Shown in pieces: positions 61,124 to 64,000 of a DNA stretch of 64,000 nucleotides (position 1 is its first letter; each line of letters opens with the position of its first letter). Source of the DNA: Novosphingobium resinovorum (GTDB taxonomy: Bacteria; Pseudomonadota; Alphaproteobacteria; Sphingomonadales; Sphingomonadaceae); assembly GCF_001742225.1 (NCBI RefSeq), contig NZ_CP017076.1, positions 248,001 to 312,000 on the forward strand, in the 5' to 3' direction. The notes under the pieces were generated by a model. That model was given only the letters and a program-made list of their open reading frames with translations. It did no database searches and had not been told where the DNA came from. The position numbers and the translations under genes are program-made.

Positions 61124-62131
61124 ATGGGAAAGGTAAGACAGATATTGCTGGCGCGGCGCCCCGACGGGATGCCGGTGCCCGAGGACTTCACACTCGCGGA
61201 GGCGGAGATGCCCGAGCCGGGTGACGGTGAGTTCCTGGTGGCCATGCGGGTCGGGTCGGTGGACCCGGCGATCCGCGGCTTCCTCGACGACCGGCCCAGC
61301 TACATCGAGCCGGTCGCGCTGGGTGCGCCGATCAACGGCATGTCGCTTGGCGAGGTCGTGCAGTCCAACAATGCGGATTACCCGGTCGGGACGTTTGTGC
61401 GCGCCTTCGCCACGTGGCAGGATCACTATATCCTCTCGGGCGAGAGCTGGGGGCTGGAGACGGTGCACCAGCAGCCGGGCACGGATCTTCACCACTACAT
61501 GGGCGCCCTCGGCCCGGTCGGCCTGACCGCGTGGGTGGGCCTCTTCGCGGTGGGTGAGGCCAAGGCGGGCGAGACCGTGCTGGTCAGCGCCGCCGCCGGG
61601 GCGACGGGTTCGACGGTGGGTCAGATCGCCAAGGCCAAGGGATGCCGGGTGATCGGCATCGTCGGTTCTCCGGAGAAGGCCGAAGTCATCCGCGAACTCG
61701 GTTTCGACGCCGCGATCGACTATCGCGCCACGCCCGACATCGCCGCCGAGATCGCGAAAGTCGCGCCCGAGGGGATCGACGTCTATTTCGACAACGTCGG
61801 CGGCGAGATGCTGGAAGCGATCCTGCCGCTGATGCGCCTCCACGGGCGCGTCGCGGTGTGCGGCATGATCGGCCAGTACAATGATGCCGATCACCCTTAC
61901 GGCGTCAAGACGCTGTGGCAACTGGTGGTGAACCGCATCAAGATGCAGGGCTTCATCACGTACGATTATCCGCAGGTACTGGCCGAGGCGCAGGCGGAGC
62001 TGGACCAGTGGGTGGCCGAAGGAAAGCTGCGCCCTCTCGCCAATCTGCGCGACGGGTTCGAGAACCTGCCCGCCGCCTTCATCGACCTCATGTCCGGCCG
62101 TACCATCGGCAAGACGCTGGTTTGCATCTGA
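61124..62131 (+). CDS. NADP-dependent MDR-family reductase (zinc-independent)
   Basis: A 335-residue enoyl/curcumin-reductase-type enzyme. The cofactor loop VLVSAAAGATGSTVGQIAKAKG and VGSPEKAEVIRELGFDAAIDYR bind NADP; there are no zinc-ligand cysteines. It reduces a conjugated double bond of an aldehyde, ketone or ester. GGGGG lies before the ATG. A Rieske gene follows 12 bases later and a SnoaL-like gene after that. Confidence 0.87.
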   Translation: MGKVRQILLARRPDGMPVPEDFTLAEAEMPEPGDGEFLVAMRVGSVDPAIRGFLDDRPSYIEPVALGAPINGMSLGEVVQSNNADYPVGTFVRAFATWQDHYILSGESWGLETVHQQPGTDLHHYMGALGPVGLTAWVGLFAVGEAKAGETVLVSAAAGATGSTVGQIAKAKGCRVIGIVGSPEKAEVIRELGFDAAIDYRATPDIAAEIAKVAPEGIDVYFDNVGGEMLEAILPLMRLHGRVAVCGMIGQYNDADHPYGVKTLWQLVVNRIKMQGFITYDYPQVLAEAQAELDQWVAEGKLRPLANLRDGFENLPAAFIDLMSGRTIGKTLVCI

Positions 62132-62143
62132 GTTCTGGATACG

Positions 62144-62503
62144 ATGGCTACCATGAGCGAAACCTTCCACTCCGTCATCGCCGAGGCCGACTTTCCCGAG
62201 GAAGGCAAGGCGGCGATCATGCTGGGCGGCTGGAGCGTGCTGATCGTCAAGGTCGAGGACGGCTTTCGCGCCGTGAACGACCGCTGCACCCATCAGGCGG
62301 CGCTGCTCTCGCCCGGCCGCGTGCGCCGCGGGGCGATCATGTGCCCGCTGCACGGCGCGCGCTTCGAAGCCGCGACCGGACGCTGCATCGGCGGCGCCTA
62401 CGCGGACCTGCGCGTGTTCCCGCTGCGGATCGAGGGCGGGATGATCGAGGTGGCCGTGCCGGACGAGGCGCCGGGGCCGAACGAACGGCCGGTGGGGGCG
62501 TAA
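62144..62503 (+). CDS. Rieske [2Fe-2S] ferredoxin-like protein
   Basis: A 119-residue single-domain Rieske protein. Cluster ligands are in DRCTHQAALL (C-x-H) and IMCPLHGARF (C-x2-H). It probably carries electrons to an oxygenase, which is not in this window, or serves as a reductase-side ferredoxin. The ATG at MATMSETF is annotated, and the second ATG three codons later is equally possible. It is in line with the MDR reductase and the SnoaL-like gene. Confidence 0.86.
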   Translation: MATMSETFHSVIAEADFPEEGKAAIMLGGWSVLIVKVEDGFRAVNDRCTHQAALLSPGRVRRGAIMCPLHGARFEAATGRCIGGAYADLRVFPLRIEGGMIEVAVPDEAPGPNERPVGA

Positions 62504-62580
62504 TTACTCGCACAAGGCATAGTTTCGCGCGCCGGAGCAGGGGCTAGCATCTGCCTGAAACGATTTGGGAGAATACTGAA

Positions 62581-63009
62581 ATGCCCTTCACCGGCCCGTC
62601 CGAGGACCGCCTCGCCATTCGTGAACTGCTTGAGACTTATGCCGATGCGGTGACCCGCCGTGATGCCGAAACCTGGGGCGCGACATGGGCCGAAGATGCG
62701 GAATGGTCGCTGCCGGACTATCCGGAACTCGGCACCACCAAGGGCCGTCCGGCGATCGTCGCGATGTGGATAGAGGCGATGAAGGCTTATCCCGGCATCA
62801 TGTTCGAGGCATGGCCCGGCTCGGTCGAGGTCAGCGGCGATAGCGCGGTGATGCGCAGCTACACCTCCGAGGTCTACGACCAGGACGGGATCACCATGCG
62901 CGATCGCGGCGTCTATGAGGACACTTGCGTCAAGATCGACGGCAAGTGGCTGTTCAAGAGCCGCTCGTTCCGCAACATCCACCGCCAGCACGCCCCGCGC
63001 GGGGTTTAG
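62581..63009 (+). CDS. SnoaL-like (NTF2 superfamily) protein
   Basis: A 142-residue SnoaL_4-type protein. The pattern DRLAIRELLETYADAVTRRDAETWGATWAEDAEW is the usual opening of these domains. The rest is a curved sheet ending WLFKSRSFRNIHRQHAP. Related proteins are small subunits of ring-hydroxylating dioxygenases or stand-alone lyases. It lies 77 bases after the Rieske gene. No large oxygenase subunit is adjacent, so the role is open. Confidence 0.82.
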   Translation: MPFTGPSEDRLAIRELLETYADAVTRRDAETWGATWAEDAEWSLPDYPELGTTKGRPAIVAMWIEAMKAYPGIMFEAWPGSVEVSGDSAVMRSYTSEVYDQDGITMRDRGVYEDTCVKIDGKWLFKSRSFRNIHRQHAPRGV

Positions 63010-63036
63010 GAACCGCTGGCTCTGAACCTTTTCCTT

Positions 63037-63121
63037 GTCATTCCCGCGAAGGCGTGAACCCATCTGACGACATCGCAAGTTGCACCAGCATCAGATGGGT
63101 CCCCGCCTTCGCGGGGATGAC
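63037..63121. repeat. Extragenic palindrome, family B
   Basis: Two 31-bp arms (63037-63067 and 63091-63121), beginning GTCATTCCCGCGAAGGCG on the left, are reverse complements with three mismatches and a 23-base loop. This is a common alphaproteobacterial extragenic hairpin type. It separates the converging SnoaL and M13 peptidase genes and may terminate both. Confidence 0.8.
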
Positions 63122-63167
63122 GGATAAAGCGGGCGGGGTGTTTGTTTCCACTCCCGCCCTTTTCACA

Positions 63168-64000
63168 TCACCACAGCTTCACGCGCTTTTCGGGCGGCAG
63201 GTACAGCTTGTCGCCCGGCTTGATGTCGAACGCCTTGTACCAGGCATCGATGTTGCGCACGGTCAGCGCGCGGTACTGGCCCGGGGCGTGAGGGTTGCCG
63301 ATGACCTGACGGCGCAGCGCGCCTTCGCGGGTCTTGTCGCCCCAGCTCTGGGCGAAGGCGATGAAGAAGCGCTGGTCGCCGGTGTAGCCGTCGATCACCG
63401 GCAGTTCCTTGCCGCCCAGCGCTTCGCGGTAGGCATCGTAAGCGGCGGCGAGGCCGGCGACGTCGGCGCCGTTCTCACCCAGTTCCAGCTTGCCGTTGAG
63501 GCGCAGGTCGGGGAACGGCTGATAGGCGTCGTACTGCACGACCAGAGCCTGCGTCTGCGCCTCGAAGTGGGCGAGGTCTTCCTTGGTCCACCAGTCGCGC
63601 AGGATGCCGTTGCCGTCCACCGCCGCGCCGCTGGCGTCGAAGCTGTGGCTGATCTCGTGCCCGATCACCGCGCCGATTGCGCCGTAGTTGGAAGCAAGGT
63701 CGGCGGCCGGATCGAAGAACGGCTTCTGCAGGATCGCGGCGGGGAAGTTCAGCGCGTTCTGCACGGGCAGGTTCACCGCGTTGACGAGCTGCGGCGTCAT
63801 CCACCACTCGCCCCGGTCCTGCGGCTTGCCTAGCTTGGAAATCTGCTGGAGCGTGTAGCCGTGGATCGCCGACATGCGGTTGGCGTAGGCCTGCCCCGGC
63901 TTGATGATGATCATGGAGGTGTCGGGCCACACGTCGGGATAGCCGACCGCGACGACCATGCCTTCCAGCTTGGCCTTGGCCTCGGTACGCGTCGCCGGGC
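63168..64000 (-). CDS. M13-family zinc metallopeptidase, C-terminal part (truncated by window end)
   Basis: The visible 277 or so codons are the catalytic end of a neprilysin/PepO-type endopeptidase. The zinc motif HEISH is in AVIGHEISHSFDASG, the third ligand Glu is in GENGADVAGLAAAYDA, and the substrate-binding VNAVNLPVQNALNFPAAIL precedes it. The frame continues through the window edge upstream of the internal ATG at 63959, so the gene starts outside. The C-terminus ends EKRVKLW, close to the usual CxVW end but lacking the cysteine. It is probably a periplasmic peptidase, unrelated to its neighbours. Confidence 0.9.
   Translation of the reverse strand, partial: PATRTEAKAKLEGMVVAVGYPDVWPDTSMIIIKPGQAYANRMSAIHGYTLQQISKLGKPQDRGEWWMTPQLVNAVNLPVQNALNFPAAILQKPFFDPAADLASNYGAIGAVIGHEISHSFDASGAAVDGNGILRDWWTKEDLAHFEAQTQALVVQYDAYQPFPDLRLNGKLELGENGADVAGLAAAYDAYREALGGKELPVIDGYTGDQRFFIAFAQSWGDKTREGALRRQVIGNPHAPGQYRALTVRNIDAWYKAFDIKPGDKLYLPPEKRVKLW

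Noticed and set aside
1-64000. tRNA, rRNA, insertion sequences, prophage integrase
   Set aside because: No cloverleaf-like CCA-ended segment, rRNA core sequence, transposase or integrase domain was recognised by eye; a computed scan was not possible here.

Overview
The window is GC-rich chromosomal DNA of a sphingomonad-type alphaproteobacterium (Novosphingobium/Sphingobium-like). This placement is an inference. It rests on gene content (TonB-dependent receptor with LacI-regulated catabolic genes, sphingan-type exopolysaccharide genes, a type III PKS with a FAD reductase) and on intergenic hairpin repeats of a style common in that group. I see no rRNA, tRNA, insertion sequence or CRISPR array.

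Region 1 (1-13.5 kb) is catabolic. A MarR regulator with a palindromic site faces a cyclase-family hydrolase plus a two-gene indolepyruvate:ferredoxin oxidoreductase. Then come an NHS-type MFS permease, a GMC oxidoreductase with its small partner, another MFS carrier, a tandem SnoaL-like protein, an alpha/beta hydrolase and a bicupin.

Region 2 (12.3-25.6 kb) looks like one regulon. It holds two LacI-family regulators with the same DNA-recognition segment, two HisD-like zinc dehydrogenases, a TonB receptor, an HpcH/HpaI aldolase with an amidase, and an SDR. A near-identical palindromic operator (core TTCGAA, arms TTGAA/TTCAA) lies upstream of the bicupin, the first HisD gene, the TonB receptor and the aldolase/amidase pair. 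The substrate is unknown. A separate 21-bp-period array of AAGGTGACACCTT palindromes sits at 14463-14623.

Region 3 (25.8-27.6 kb) is a DNA-alkylation-repair pair, ada plus an Oxygenase-NA family protein, translationally coupled.

Region 4 (27.7-54.5 kb) is a large exopolysaccharide cluster. It includes a NarL/LuxR-type regulator, a Wza-like lipoprotein, an ExoY-like initiating transferase, an outer-membrane barrel, a Wzc-like copolymerase/kinase, a polymerase candidate, a Wzx-like flippase, seven glycosyltransferases, two pyruvyl transferases, a DegT-type aminotransferase, a phosphoribosyltransferase-HAD fusion, a SleB-type hydrolase and a Tat-exported glycoside hydrolase. A second GMC/Tat-partner pair is embedded in it. 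The left arm is transcribed rightward and the main glycosyltransferase operon leftward; they converge at 40.98 kb.

Region 5 (54.7-59.7 kb) is a polyketide-type cluster: a methyltransferase and a cupredoxin on one strand, diverging from ACP, ketosynthase, type III PKS and FAD oxidoreductase.

Region 6 (59.7-64 kb) has an SMP-30/gluconolactonase-like gene with a SnoaL-like gene, diverging from an MDR-type reductase, a Rieske protein and another SnoaL-like gene. It ends in a truncated M13 metallopeptidase gene.
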